Source: Roseibium denhamense (GTDB taxonomy: Bacteria > Pseudomonadota > Alphaproteobacteria > Rhizobiales > Stappiaceae). From it: a stretch of DNA of 64,000 nt. A program made the translations under genes and the position numbers. The DNA lies in the NCBI RefSeq assembly GCF_009711415.1, contig NZ_SMLZ01000108.1:150082-214081 (forward strand), read 5' to 3'. Shown here one piece after another: positions 1-8,741 of this stretch; position 1 is the first letter of the stretch, and each line of letters starts with the position of its first letter. The notes under the pieces were generated by a model. It made no database searches. It was not told the origin of the DNA and saw only the letters and a program-made list of their open reading frames with translations.

Positions 1-723
1 CCGACCGGCCCATCCTTGCTCCGTTCGTGTCATCGGACCGCAAAACGCACAAAAGGAAATGTGTGTCCAATCCGTATTGACCGGGTGCCGGAACCCGATC
101 TGCTCATTCGCCGCATCCGTTATGCGCACGCCAAGGCGCGCAAGATCAGCTGCCTCTTTGGTCTCAATCGCAAATCCCAGGGCCGCAGCATCCACCACCA
201 CAAAACTGTCACCGCCATAGGCCGTATCGACACGGATGGTCCCGATGCCCTCGACTTCCAGAGGAACATCGAGCCGGTCGGCAAAGCTGGGCAGGTTCTG
301 AACGAACACGCGCTCCGCTTTTCCATTGCGGCAGTTCACCCGCACCCGCACCAGACCACCCGGCGCTTCCAAGACCAGGTTCGTGACCGGTTCGTGCATG
401 GGAAGAATGCCGCTGTCCAGCAACACGGTCGCCACACAAATCGAGTTCGAGCCGGACATGGGCGGTGTGTCTTCCGGTTCCATGATGATGAATGCGGCAT
501 CAGCGTCCGGGTGCTTGGGCGGAACCAAGAGGTTCACATGCCGGAAAACGCCGCCACGCGGCTCGTTCAGGACAAAATTGCGCACGCTTTTATCGCGCGC
601 GATGTGAGTGCGTTGTTCCCACAGCGTTGCGCCGGGCGGCGGCGCAACGCCGCCGACGATAACATCACCGACCTCGCCTTCGGCATGACAGGAGACAACA
701 TGAATGACCTTGGTACTGCGCAT
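1..723 (-). CDS. trans-3-hydroxy-L-proline dehydratase, proline racemase family (3' part cut off)
   Basis: The frame is open from the ATG at 723 to the left edge, giving 241 codons of a protein that is normally about 340 residues. It is proline racemase family by NEPRGG (53-58), the MSGSNSIC segment (89-96) and [15 protein letters not shown] near the cut end. Racemases and epimerases of the family carry Cys at the first catalytic position; here it is Ser90. In the family that substitution marks dehydratases of trans-3-hydroxy-L-proline rather than epimerases. The second catalytic position lies outside the window. It is the last visible gene of the hydroxyproline operon, 26 bp after the FAD dehydrogenase. 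The substrate call rests on the Ser90 signature and context. Confidence 0.78.
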   Translation of the reverse strand, partial: MRSTKVIHVVSCHAEGEVGDVIVGGVAPPPGATLWEQRTHIARDKSVRNFVLNEPRGGVFRHVNLLVPPKHPDADAAFIIMEPEDTPPMSGSNSICVATVLLDSGILPMHEPVTNLVLEAPGGLVRVRVNCRNGKAERVFVQNLPSFADRLDVPLEVEGIGTIRVDTAYGGDSFVVVDAAALGFAIETKEAADLARLGVRITDAANEQIGFRHPVNTDWTHISFCAFCGPMTRTEQGWAGR

Positions 724-749
724 TTGCTCCTCACACGCTTGGCGCCACT

Positions 750-2012
750 TTAGAACCGCGTTCCCGACAATGGCTTGAGGTCGATTGAAGGCGCTCTGTC
801 CTGCGCAAGCTCGGCAACAAGCCGGCCCGTCCCTGCCGATTGGGTGAGCCCAAGATGGCCGTGTCCAAAGGCGTAGATGACCCTGGGATCTGCGCTGGCC
901 CGGCTGATGACCGGAAGACTGTCCGGAAGGGACGGCCGGTAGCCCATCCATTCCGTCCCGCCCTCAGCTTCCAGCCCGGGCAAAAAGCTCTTCGCCTTCT
1001 CCAAGAGCGCTTTTGACCGTTTGTAATTGGGGGGCAGCTTGAGCCCGCCGAGTTCAACCGCTCCGCCGATGCGCACGCCACCCTTGTTGCGGCTTGCGAC
1101 AAAACCGTGATCGGAAAAGGTCAAATGGGTGCGGATATCAAAAGCCCCTTGCGGAAGCGTGGTGTTGTAGCCCCGCTCCGTTTCCAGCGGGATCGTGTCA
1201 CCGATGGTTTTCGCAAGCTGATGTGACCAGGCGCCTGCGCACACAACCACCTGGCGCGCCAGCACCCTCTTACCCTTGCATTGCAGGGCAATCCCGTCTT
1301 CCCCGGGAGCCAGTTTTTGAACCTCTTCCTCGATAAATCCGCCACCCCGGCTCAGGAAAATGCCAGTCAGATGGCGGAGCCAAGCCGCGGGGTCAATTGT
1401 GTTCATCCAGTCAGGAGTGAATACCGCATGGGTAAATTGGTCCGACAATCCGGGCTGAATGTCCGCTATGGCACCATGGCTCTCCAGGACCTCAAAGCGG
1501 ATCCCATGTTCGGTTTTCGCCTTGCGTGCAGGCAAATCCGCCTCAAAGCTGCGGCGGCCTTCAAAAAGCTGCAACTGCCCTTCCCGGCACATCAACTCTT
1601 CGCCGCCCACCGTTTTGATCAGGTCCTCCAGAGCCGTCTGCGTGAGGCGCATCAACTCGGCCTGGTGTTGAATGGACGCCCTGTACCGGTCCGGCCAGCT
1701 GGCCCGCCAAAACCGCAACATCCATGGCGCAATCTTCAGGGCATAACTTGGCGGAACCGCTAAAGGTCCGAGCGGATCGAGAAGCCATTTCGGCGCTTTC
1801 AACATGATACCGGGGGCCGCAAGCGGCATAACTTCGGTAAAGGCAAACGCACCGGCGTTGCCCTCGGAGGTTTTCAAACCGTCCTCGGCGCGGTCGATGA
1901 TCACAACTTTTCGGCCAGCCTCCTGAAGGGCAAGCGCGGAACAAATCCCGAGGACGCCCCCACCGACAATGGCAACATCTTCTTTGTGCGGTCCTTCTTG
2001 AGACTGCGTCAT
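750..2012 (-). CDS. FAD-dependent D-amino-acid dehydrogenase/oxidase (DadA-like), probable cis-4-hydroxy-D-proline oxidase
   Basis: This 420-residue protein begins with an FAD-binding Rossmann motif, GGGVLG at 17-22, followed by a nucleotide-ribose acidic residue region (IIDRAE). The C-terminal [16 protein letters not shown] segment is typical of DadA/glycine-oxidase enzymes. Its ATG overlaps the epimerase stop as ATGA, so the two are probably translationally coupled. In known hydroxyproline pathways the epimerase yields cis-4-hydroxy-D-proline, which a DadA-type enzyme oxidises to pyrroline-4-hydroxy-2-carboxylate. That role fits this position exactly. It is inferred from context; the family alone would allow other D-amino acids. 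Confidence 0.82.
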   Translation of the reverse strand: MTQSQEGPHKEDVAIVGGGVLGICSALALQEAGRKVVIIDRAEDGLKTSEGNAGAFAFTEVMPLAAPGIMLKAPKWLLDPLGPLAVPPSYALKIAPWMLRFWRASWPDRYRASIQHQAELMRLTQTALEDLIKTVGGEELMCREGQLQLFEGRRSFEADLPARKAKTEHGIRFEVLESHGAIADIQPGLSDQFTHAVFTPDWMNTIDPAAWLRHLTGIFLSRGGGFIEEEVQKLAPGEDGIALQCKGKRVLARQVVVCAGAWSHQLAKTIGDTIPLETERGYNTTLPQGAFDIRTHLTFSDHGFVASRNKGGVRIGGAVELGGLKLPPNYKRSKALLEKAKSFLPGLEAEGGTEWMGYRPSLPDSLPVISRASADPRVIYAFGHGHLGLTQSAGTGRLVAELAQDRAPSIDLKPLSGTRF

Positions 2013-2941
2013 GCGGTAAACCCGGACCGGTAAGGATCTGCGGGGGCAAAAATCAGATTGGCCTCTGACGTGACAAACGCCTGCCCAGTGATCGTCGGGA
2101 TAACGCCGCCTTGCTCGCCCTTTTGGTAGCTCAGGCGGTAGGTGCTCCCGATAATGCTCTCCTGCACATAGTCTGTTTCCGGCGCCAAAAGCCCGTCGCC
2201 TGCAAGGCAGGCAAGCTTTGCAGATGAACCGGTGCCACAGGGAGACCGGTCAAAGGCTCCGCCCGGACACAGGACAAAGTTTCGGCTGTCGGCACTTGGG
2301 TTCTTCGCTGGACCGGAAAGCTCGATATGGTCGATCCAGGCCCCTACCTCTCCGGTAACACCCGCTTCTTCCAGCGCTTTCCGCAAGGTCAGAGTAAAAT
2401 CGGTCAGAGCGCGGACATTTTCCAGTTCCAGGGGAACCGGGCTGTCTTTCATCAGGAAGAACCAGTTGCCGCCCCAGGCGACATCACCGGCCACCGGACC
2501 GAAACCCGGCACATCAACCGCGATATCCTTGTGCAGCCGGTAGCTTTCGACATTCACAATGGACGCGGTATTGGCATCCGCCAGATGAACTTCGACAATC
2601 CCGACGGGTGTTTCAATCCGGTGGCGGCCAAGCTCAATCCGGCCGAGATGGTGAAGCGTTGCAGCCAGCCCGATCGTTGCGTGCCCGCACATTCCAAGAC
2701 ATTGCAATGTGTTGAAGTAAATCACGGCGGCAGCGCAGTCCGGGCGCGACGGCGGCAGCAAGAGCGCCCCAACCATTGCCTCATGGCCGCGCGGTTCATT
2801 GACCACAGCTCCAAAAAAATCAATGTGGTCTTGCTCGAGCCGGCGCACCTTGTCTGCAAGGCTGCCCTCGCCAAGGTCCGGGCCGCCCTCGATCACGACA
2901 CGTGTCGGCTCGCCCGCCGTATGACTGTCAATCACCCGCAT
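2009..2941 (-). CDS. 4-hydroxyproline 2-epimerase
   Basis: The protein has 310 residues and belongs to the proline racemase family. Both catalytic cysteines are present: Cys85 in MCGHATIG and Cys235 in DRSPCGTG. Cys/Cys with MCGH is the signature of 4-hydroxyproline 2-epimerases, which convert trans-4-hydroxy-L-proline to cis-4-hydroxy-D-proline. The ATG at 2941 is chosen because MRVIDSHTAGEPTR is the family N-terminus and an AAGGGGGT ribosome site lies just upstream; a longer reading from 2971 is unlikely. The start overlaps the deaminase stop by 10 bp, and the end overlaps the dehydrogenase start by 4 bp. All are signs of one operon. Confidence 0.9.
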   Translation of the reverse strand: MRVIDSHTAGEPTRVVIEGGPDLGEGSLADKVRRLEQDHIDFFGAVVNEPRGHEAMVGALLLPPSRPDCAAAVIYFNTLQCLGMCGHATIGLAATLHHLGRIELGRHRIETPVGIVEVHLADANTASIVNVESYRLHKDIAVDVPGFGPVAGDVAWGGNWFFLMKDSPVPLELENVRALTDFTLTLRKALEEAGVTGEVGAWIDHIELSGPAKNPSADSRNFVLCPGGAFDRSPCGTGSSAKLACLAGDGLLAPETDYVQESIIGSTYRLSYQKGEQGGVIPTITGQAFVTSEANLIFAPADPYRSGFTA

Positions 2942-3891
2942 TCGGCAACAACACCCCCTTGCATTGACCAATCCGCATACCAGGACCGGAACAGCTGATA
3001 CTGATCTTCAACATACCGTTGCTGGGCCGGACTAAGGGAATCGGTCTCGTTGAAATGATGACGGTAGGCGTCTTCGCCATTCAACACCATGAGATGTTTG
3101 TAATAGAGAACGAGATCGGGGCCCTCATCAAAACTGGACAATACGGCCAGGGCCTCTTCCAGTTCACGTGCCTTGGCACGGGCTCCGACATGTCCTTCTG
3201 CTGCCTTTTGGCAAAGCTTGACCAGATGCAGCACCTCTTTCGGCAAGGCATTACCTATCCCGGTGATTGCACCGGTTGCCCCGCAATTGACAAAGCCATG
3301 AAAGACGGCTGTATCGACGCCGACCATCAAGGTTACATCATCCTCCTGGGAGGTGATGTTTTCAGCGGCATAGCGCAGGTCGTCCGGCCCGCCGAACTCC
3401 TTGAAGCCGACCAGATTTTTGAACCTGGACCGCAACTCGAAAAAAAGATCCGCACGGGTCGCAAAGCCATAATACGGGCTGTTGTAAATTACTGCGGGCA
3501 GATCCGGTGCGGCCGATAAAACCGCGCTGAAGTGATCACGCTGCGCGGCAAGCGAACTCCCTCGGGATAATACCCGGGGGATCACCATAAGCCCGCGCGC
3601 TCCAACTTTTTGCGCATGCGCCGCGTGCGCCGCTGCGGACTTGGTGTTTATCGCACCGGTGCCAACCACAACCGGAACACCGGCGACAACAAGCCGCTCG
3701 ACCCCCTCCATCCGCTCTTCATCGCTCAGGAGCGGCCAATCGCCCATGGATCCACAATAGATAACAGCGGACATTCCCTGCGCGATCAGCTCTTCGCCTT
3801 TTTGAACAAGCGCGCCAAAATCCGGCCGACGGTCTGAATCGCACGGGGTCATCAAAGCCGGCATACATCCGGAAAACACGCTTGTCGTCAT
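2932..3891 (-). CDS. DapA-family lyase, probable pyrroline-4-hydroxy-2-carboxylate deaminase
   Basis: This 319-residue protein is of the dihydrodipicolinate synthase/N-acetylneuraminate lyase family. The Schiff-base lysine is Lys164 in VGFKEFGG and the catalytic tyrosine is Tyr136 in VIYNSPYYG. In hydroxyproline catabolism a family member deaminates pyrroline-4-hydroxy-2-carboxylate to alpha-ketoglutarate semialdehyde, so this role is inferred from its place as first gene of the cluster. The ATG at 3891 is preceded by AAGAGGATAAGGCA, a good ribosome site. A possible longer frame upstream has no such site. It is not the housekeeping dapA, which would not sit in this operon. Confidence 0.85.
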   Translation of the reverse strand: MTTSVFSGCMPALMTPCDSDRRPDFGALVQKGEELIAQGMSAVIYCGSMGDWPLLSDEERMEGVERLVVAGVPVVVGTGAINTKSAAAHAAHAQKVGARGLMVIPRVLSRGSSLAAQRDHFSAVLSAAPDLPAVIYNSPYYGFATRADLFFELRSRFKNLVGFKEFGGPDDLRYAAENITSQEDDVTLMVGVDTAVFHGFVNCGATGAITGIGNALPKEVLHLVKLCQKAAEGHVGARAKARELEEALAVLSSFDEGPDLVLYYKHLMVLNGEDAYRHHFNETDSLSPAQQRYVEDQYQLFRSWYADWSMQGGVVAECG

Positions 3892-4234
3892 TGCCTTATC
3901 CTCTTCAAAACCGGCCCTTGGCCGCAAATGCTCTTTTTGCGTGATCACGCCCACGCTTGCCGGAAAACGCCGAGCGTGCGGGCCCTTTGCGGGCCGGCAC
4001 GCCTGTCCGCTCCGGGACGGACAGGACCCCATCGGAAAACCACTGCAGGTCCGGCACCGGGAGGCCAACACCACTATTGCAACGCCAAGCGACCACCTGC
4101 CACGCACCGGAATTCCTTCCCTCACAAATCGCTATCTCATTTTGGATCCAATATCCAATATTAAATTATCAATGCCGGAAACTCCTTTCGCAGGAAGCTG
4201 CTTTCGCCTAAAACAACAGCAACAAGGGCATGGC
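3892..4234. other. divergent intergenic region of the hydroxyproline cluster
   Basis: This 343-bp gap separates the catabolic operon from its divergent GntR gene. It should hold both promoters. The stretch around 4135-4170 is distinctly AT-rich and contains nested inverted repeats (listed separately). The GC-rich part 3920-4100 has open frames on both strands, but none has a ribosome site or recognisable product, so I see no gene there. Confidence 0.6.
4142..4158. promoter_or_regulatory. candidate GntR operator
   Basis: TTGGAT-N5-ATCCAA is a perfect inverted repeat; its left half also forms the 10-bp palindrome TTGGATCCAA (4142-4151). FadR-subfamily GntR regulators bind short palindromes of this general shape. 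It lies about 80 bp before the regulator start and 250 bp before the operon start, so it could control either. Binding is inferred. Confidence 0.45.
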
Positions 4235-4909
4235 ATGATGAAGTTGAAATCTATGGACATTTCGGCGACTGCGTCAGCGTCGTCGATCATATTCGACGCC
4301 CTTCGCAAGGCGATAATCGAAGGACAGTTCCAGGAAGGCGAACCTTTGCGTCAGGACGAAATCGCAAAGCTGTTCAACACAAGCCGCATTCCCGTCCGCG
4401 AAGCCATCTCCCGGCTGGAGGAGCACGGGCTGGTCACCACCCAGCGCTACAAGGGAGCGGTTGTCGCCACCCTCTCACCGGCGGAAACCGCTGAGATATT
4501 CGACCTGAGAGCCTTGCTCGAACCGGACATTATCCGAAATGCCGTGCCCAATATGACCACAGACCTCCTGGCCGATGCCCGCCAAAAATGTGCCGCCTTT
4601 TCCATCTCTGACGATCCAATGACCTGGGGCGATCTGAACCGGGATTTTCACGAGACACTTTATGCGGCGAGCACCCTCTCCTACTTCAAGGACGTTGCCG
4701 CAAATGCGCTGGACCGTGTCGAGCGCCAAATCCGGGCACAGCTCCTGCTGACTGATGGCATGGCGCGCGCAGAGGCGGAGCATGTTGCAATCCTCGATGC
4801 CTGCGCGGCGGCGGATGCAGACCGCGCCGCGGACCTAACCCGCGCGCATATCCTGGGCGCAAAAACATCCCTTCTGCGAAAGCTGGCGGAAGGCCGGGAC
4901 GGAGCTTGA
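4235..4909 (+). CDS. GntR/FadR-family transcriptional regulator of the hydroxyproline cluster
   Basis: This 224-residue protein has an N-terminal winged helix (about 12-75, with the typical TSRIPVREAISRLEEHGL recognition region) and a C-terminal FCD ligand-binding domain that is mainly helical. The ATG at 4235 follows AAGGG by 7 bases; a second ATG is adjacent at 4238. The gene is divergent from the catabolic operon, the usual layout for a local regulator responding to a pathway substrate or intermediate. The ligand cannot be read from sequence. Its stop codon lies inside the palindrome GCTTGATCAAGC (4904-4915), which has no T-tract. Confidence 0.85.
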   Translation: MMKLKSMDISATASASSIIFDALRKAIIEGQFQEGEPLRQDEIAKLFNTSRIPVREAISRLEEHGLVTTQRYKGAVVATLSPAETAEIFDLRALLEPDIIRNAVPNMTTDLLADARQKCAAFSISDDPMTWGDLNRDFHETLYAASTLSYFKDVAANALDRVERQIRAQLLLTDGMARAEAEHVAILDACAAADADRAADLTRAHILGAKTSLLRKLAEGRDGA

Positions 4910-5055
4910 TCAAGCCCTTCCACCTCAACTGACCTGCGAATGCATTGATATTGCGGAATCAGACACGGATGAAGACTTCGGCAGCTTCTAAATTGGTCTG
5001 AACGGAACGCACGGTTTTAAACGGCCTGTCTACGTGCGGACAAATCCAGAAACGA

Positions 5056-5098
5056 GAACAGTAAGAGAACGTTTACCCTTGCAGAACACAATAAGAAC
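5056..5098. promoter_or_regulatory. two tandem LexA (SOS) boxes upstream of lexA
   Basis: Two perfect GAAC-N7-GAAC direct repeats lie at 5056-5070 and 5084-5098, with starts 28 bp apart. This is the alphaproteobacterial LexA operator, read as GTTC-N7-GTTC on the other strand. They sit 59-101 bp upstream of the lexA ATG and imply autorepression, perhaps cooperative because the sites are about 2.7 helical turns apart. Confidence 0.88.
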
Positions 5099-5156
5099 AG
5101 GTAGTGTGTTCTTGATTTGTTTCACAAGCGCCGCGAGCGCGAGAGGATCTGCAGCA

Positions 5157-5867
5157 ATGTTGACGCGCAAGCAGTACGAACTGCTCATGTTCATCCATGA
5201 AAGACTCAAGGAAACAGGCGTTCCGCCGTCCTTCGATGAGATGAAGGAAGCGCTGGATCTCAGATCCAAGTCCGGAATTCACCGGCTGATAACGGCGCTG
5301 GAGGAGCGCGGCTTCATCCGCCGTCTTCCGAACCGGGCTAGGGCGATGGAAGTTGTCCGCCTCCCCGATTCGATTGCGCCGGGTCTTGGCGCGCCGCGCC
5401 CGCGTGGCAGCTTTTCCCCTGAGGTCATCGAGGGCTCGCTCGGAAAACCGGAGCCCGCTAAACCGGCCCCTGAGCCGGAGACCAGCGGCATTGAAATTCC
5501 GGTCATGGGACGCATTGCTGCGGGCGTGCCGATCGAGGCCATTCAGACCCACAGCCACTCGATCACGGTTCCGCCGGAGCTGCTTGGCAAAGGCGAACAT
5601 TACGCTCTTGAAGTGCGCGGCGACTCCATGATCGAGGCAGGTATTCTGGATGGCGACACGGTGCTCATCCGGCGCACAAGCACCGCGGACAGCGGCGACA
5701 TTGTTGTCGCACTCGTGGATGACGAGGAAGCCACATTGAAGCGGCTGCGCAAAAAAGGTGCTTCAATCGCGCTGGAAGCGGCAAATCCGGCTTATGAGAC
5801 CCGCATTTTTGGGCCGGGCCGGGTGCGCGTCCAGGGGCGCCTTGTGGCGCTGTTCCGGCAATATTGA
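5157..5867 (+). CDS. lexA: LexA, SOS-response repressor
   Basis: This 236-residue LexA starts with [17 protein letters not shown] and a winged helix-turn-helix (1-65), then a proline-rich linker (about 70-110) and an S24 peptidase domain. The self-cleavage site is Ala122-Gly123 (RIAAGVP). The catalytic pair is Ser157 (RGDSMIEAG) and Lys195 (EATLKRL). On DNA damage, RecA filaments would trigger self-cleavage and lift repression. The start at 5157 is fixed by the conserved N-terminus; an upstream in-frame extension would run through the operators. Two LexA boxes precede it. The 270 bp between it and the convergent comEC hold no clear terminator. Confidence 0.97.
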   Translation: MLTRKQYELLMFIHERLKETGVPPSFDEMKEALDLRSKSGIHRLITALEERGFIRRLPNRARAMEVVRLPDSIAPGLGAPRPRGSFSPEVIEGSLGKPEPAKPAPEPETSGIEIPVMGRIAAGVPIEAIQTHSHSITVPPELLGKGEHYALEVRGDSMIEAGILDGDTVLIRRTSTADSGDIVVALVDDEEATLKRLRKKGASIALEAANPAYETRIFGPGRVRVQGRLVALFRQY

Positions 5868-6137
5868 CGTGACTGGGTCCGGCGCGGGCAGCAGCTGGAT
5901 CAAATGATGCGGTAGATGGAGCGGCGGACCCGGCCTGTGTCCCGAAAGACCGGGGAGGCGCTAACCCCAAGCGCTGAAGTCGGCAGGGGACCGAATACGG
6001 ACTGATCGCCTCGACCAAAAGACGCGTTAATGCAGGGCCGGTGCCCCCGGGTCAGAAACGCCGTATGCCAGAAGAGTTATGGGTCTTTGGGTGCTCAAGC
6101 GAATTACCGCTGCTCTGTCACGCGGCGATGCTTGATT

Positions 6138-8600
6138 TCAATAGGCGGTAGACGGGCTGGCATCTTTACCGCGTTCACGCAAAAAAGCGGCGATTTGTTC
6201 ACGCAAGCTCCTGTTGGTGACAGTGCCGTCCTTGTGCCAGGGCCGCTTTGGCGCTGACAAGGCAAAGCGCATCTTTGAGATATTTGACCGACCCCTGTTT
6301 GCGTCAGACACGCGTTCCTTCACCGGTTCGGTTTTGGCAGCAGACCGCGCTTGCATTTGTTCGGACGGACCGTATTGACCGCGGTCCGGCCGCGCCAGCC
6401 AGATCGAAATTGCTCCTTTTTCCCGCCGGAAAGGCCCATCAAAAACAAGCGCAGGGCAATTTTGCGGAGCGATCAGATCGGTCACGATCAAATCGGCACG
6501 ATGACAATCCTCCCGAAGGGCTTCCGCAGTCTTTGGCTGAGAAATCAGGAGGTGGCTGCCGCCCCCGCCCACCGGAATGCTCTGGTGCGCAGAGTAAGCT
6601 GCCGTAATGCAGCCGCTTGCATCACATTTCCGCTGAGGCGATTTCATCTTGCGCGATTTGATCGTTTGCACACGTGATCCATCAGCCTGCAGCCAGACAT
6701 CAGAAACAAAGGAAGAGCGGCTGTCCGACAATTTCAGAACCCCTTCTGAATCCCGTGCGGCAAGGCGCATACCGGTATCACTGATTTGAACGTCCGGAGG
6801 CCGGTGATCCCACAAGACCGCAGCTGCTGCGACAAACGGCCCGACGGCCAGCACGCGCCAGCGCCCTTGCGCCAGCAGCCCCAGAAACAAGCCGGTCATG
6901 AGCCAGAGCGTGGCGAACGCCGGCAGGTTTCCGATGGCACCGCTTCCCGCACTCAACGCGGCGGTGAACGCTGCGATCTCCATAAGGACCTCAAGAGCAA
7001 ACGCCATGACAGCTAACGGCAGGCTGGCGAGCCCGAATGGCATCAAAACAAGGGCAAGCACTCCCATCGGCATGACAATGAGCGAGAATACGGGCATCCC
7101 GAGCAGGTTGCCGATCAATCCGTAAGGTGCTATCCGCCCAAAATGATAGGCCCCAATGATCCCGGTGGCCAGGCCAGCAACGGCGGCTGTCACGATAAGC
7201 CCTGCGGCCCATTTGCCGCAAAAGCGGATCACTTGTACGGGCAGCCCATGGGGCCGCCGGTTCCGCAGACGCTCGGAGGAGCGGTCGCGCCAGCCATCAT
7301 AAACAGCAACAAGGCACACCACGGCGGCAAAAGACATTTGAAAGCCTGGGTGAAACAAGCGCTCGGGCGCAAGGAGCAGCAAAAACAGCGCCGCCAAGGC
7401 CACGCTGCGAAGCGTGAGGCCACGCCGGCCGGCCACCACGCCCAGAAAGACCAGTGCGATCATGAGAAACGACCGCTGGGTCGCCACCGACGCCCCAGAA
7501 ATGACAAGATAAAAGACCGCAGCTGCCAATGCGGCTATGGCCGCCAGTTTGTGGATCGGCCATCGCACCGCAACCGGACCGATTGCGGCAAACACAAACA
7601 GGAGCACGCTGTAAGCGCCCCCTGCGAACAGCGCCATATGAAGACCCGATATGGCCAGGATATGGGCAAGTCCGGCAGCCCTGAGATCTTCTTCTTCCTG
7701 ATCGCTAATGCCGTTCCGGTCTCCCACCAGAAGGGCGACAGCAAGTGCGGAGGATGGCCCTTCCTTGAGGCTCTCCCGGATTTGGCCGCTCAAGTACTGG
7801 CGAAACCGGTCAACCTTTCCGGCCAGATATATGCCCGTCGTTACGTCTTCGGCGGGAACCTTTCTGGGCGGACCATAGCTGTATCCGGTTGCCCCAAGCG
7901 TCTGGAAAAAAGCACGGAAGGAAAAGTCATATCCGCCCGGCATGACCGGTCCGGATGGCGGAAAAAGCCGGGCGCGGAGTGAGATCGTCTCGCCAACGGA
8001 ATGAGTGCTTGCAGGCGGGACCCGGATACGGACTTTTTCGGGAAACCTGAGCGCTGCCGCCGGCACTTTGTTAATGGCCTCGACTTTAAGAACAAGGCGC
8101 GGGCCAGACACCCCGGCCTGACTACTGAGGACGGTTCCAACAAGCGCCGCGGTGACCGGCTCTGCAAGTTTTGGCCCGGCAACGAGATCCGACCGCAAAG
8201 CCCCCGCGCACACGCCTCCGAGTAAGGTCAACACCAGAAGAAGAGCCAGTGACCGCCCGTATCCGCAGAAATAGGCGGTTCCAGCGATTGCCGCCATCAA
8301 GGCTGCCACCGCCAGCCAGAGCGGTTCCTGCGGCAGAACCGCATAAAGGCCTATGCCGCCGCAGTAAGAAAAGGCGAGGCACAGCAAGCCTTTTTGATCC
8401 CAGAAGGCCTCCCGATCCCGCCCGGTCTGCACACTTTCCGCGCCCGTGCGCCCCGGCAGGAACCGGTCGATTGGTGAACGGGCTCGGGACCGGCCCTCAA
8501 AGGCGCCCGCAGGACCGGATATTTCAGTTGATTCAGAAAGGGGCTGGCCGTTGCGCGCACGGTTTATACGATCCACAGGCTGGGTGTTTGTCCCTCCCAT
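6138..8600 (-). CDS. comEC: ComEC/Rec2-family competence membrane protein
   Basis: This 820-residue polytopic membrane protein has a long charged N-terminus (about 1-65), early membrane helices, and an OB-like DUF4131 region (about 115-255). The core competence domain follows, with LVGDRNGIS and HILAISGLHM and then many hydrophobic helices. It is predicted to form the inner-membrane channel for single-stranded DNA uptake. The C-terminal part shows no HxHxDH metal motif, so the beta-lactamase-like nuclease domain of classical ComEC is absent or degenerate. It has a few cysteines (CDASGC, EDC, NCPALVFD) instead. The ATG at 8600 has AAGGCTAGGGG just upstream. It is divergent from gltX. Confidence 0.88.
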   Translation of the reverse strand: MGGTNTQPVDRINRARNGQPLSESTEISGPAGAFEGRSRARSPIDRFLPGRTGAESVQTGRDREAFWDQKGLLCLAFSYCGGIGLYAVLPQEPLWLAVAALMAAIAGTAYFCGYGRSLALLLVLTLLGGVCAGALRSDLVAGPKLAEPVTAALVGTVLSSQAGVSGPRLVLKVEAINKVPAAALRFPEKVRIRVPPASTHSVGETISLRARLFPPSGPVMPGGYDFSFRAFFQTLGATGYSYGPPRKVPAEDVTTGIYLAGKVDRFRQYLSGQIRESLKEGPSSALAVALLVGDRNGISDQEEEDLRAAGLAHILAISGLHMALFAGGAYSVLLFVFAAIGPVAVRWPIHKLAAIAALAAAVFYLVISGASVATQRSFLMIALVFLGVVAGRRGLTLRSVALAALFLLLLAPERLFHPGFQMSFAAVVCLVAVYDGWRDRSSERLRNRRPHGLPVQVIRFCGKWAAGLIVTAAVAGLATGIIGAYHFGRIAPYGLIGNLLGMPVFSLIVMPMGVLALVLMPFGLASLPLAVMAFALEVLMEIAAFTAALSAGSGAIGNLPAFATLWLMTGLFLGLLAQGRWRVLAVGPFVAAAAVLWDHRPPDVQISDTGMRLAARDSEGVLKLSDSRSSFVSDVWLQADGSRVQTIKSRKMKSPQRKCDASGCITAAYSAHQSIPVGGGGSHLLISQPKTAEALREDCHRADLIVTDLIAPQNCPALVFDGPFRREKGAISIWLARPDRGQYGPSEQMQARSAAKTEPVKERVSDANRGRSNISKMRFALSAPKRPWHKDGTVTNRSLREQIAAFLRERGKDASPSTAY

Positions 8601-8741
8601 CCCCTAGCCTTTCTGCCCGCGCCTTGACGAAAGGCGGAGCCCCCTATTTTGCCGCGTCAAAGCCTGTGCTAAGACCGCGCCACATCCCGAAGCGGCGCGT
8701 TAACAGCCCCGCTATTCTGACAGAGACAATCAAAAAGAACC

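Noticed and set aside
4904..4915. Palindrome GCTTGATCAAGC at the GntR stop codon
   Set aside because: No T-tract follows, so it is not a terminator; too short and isolated to call an operator.
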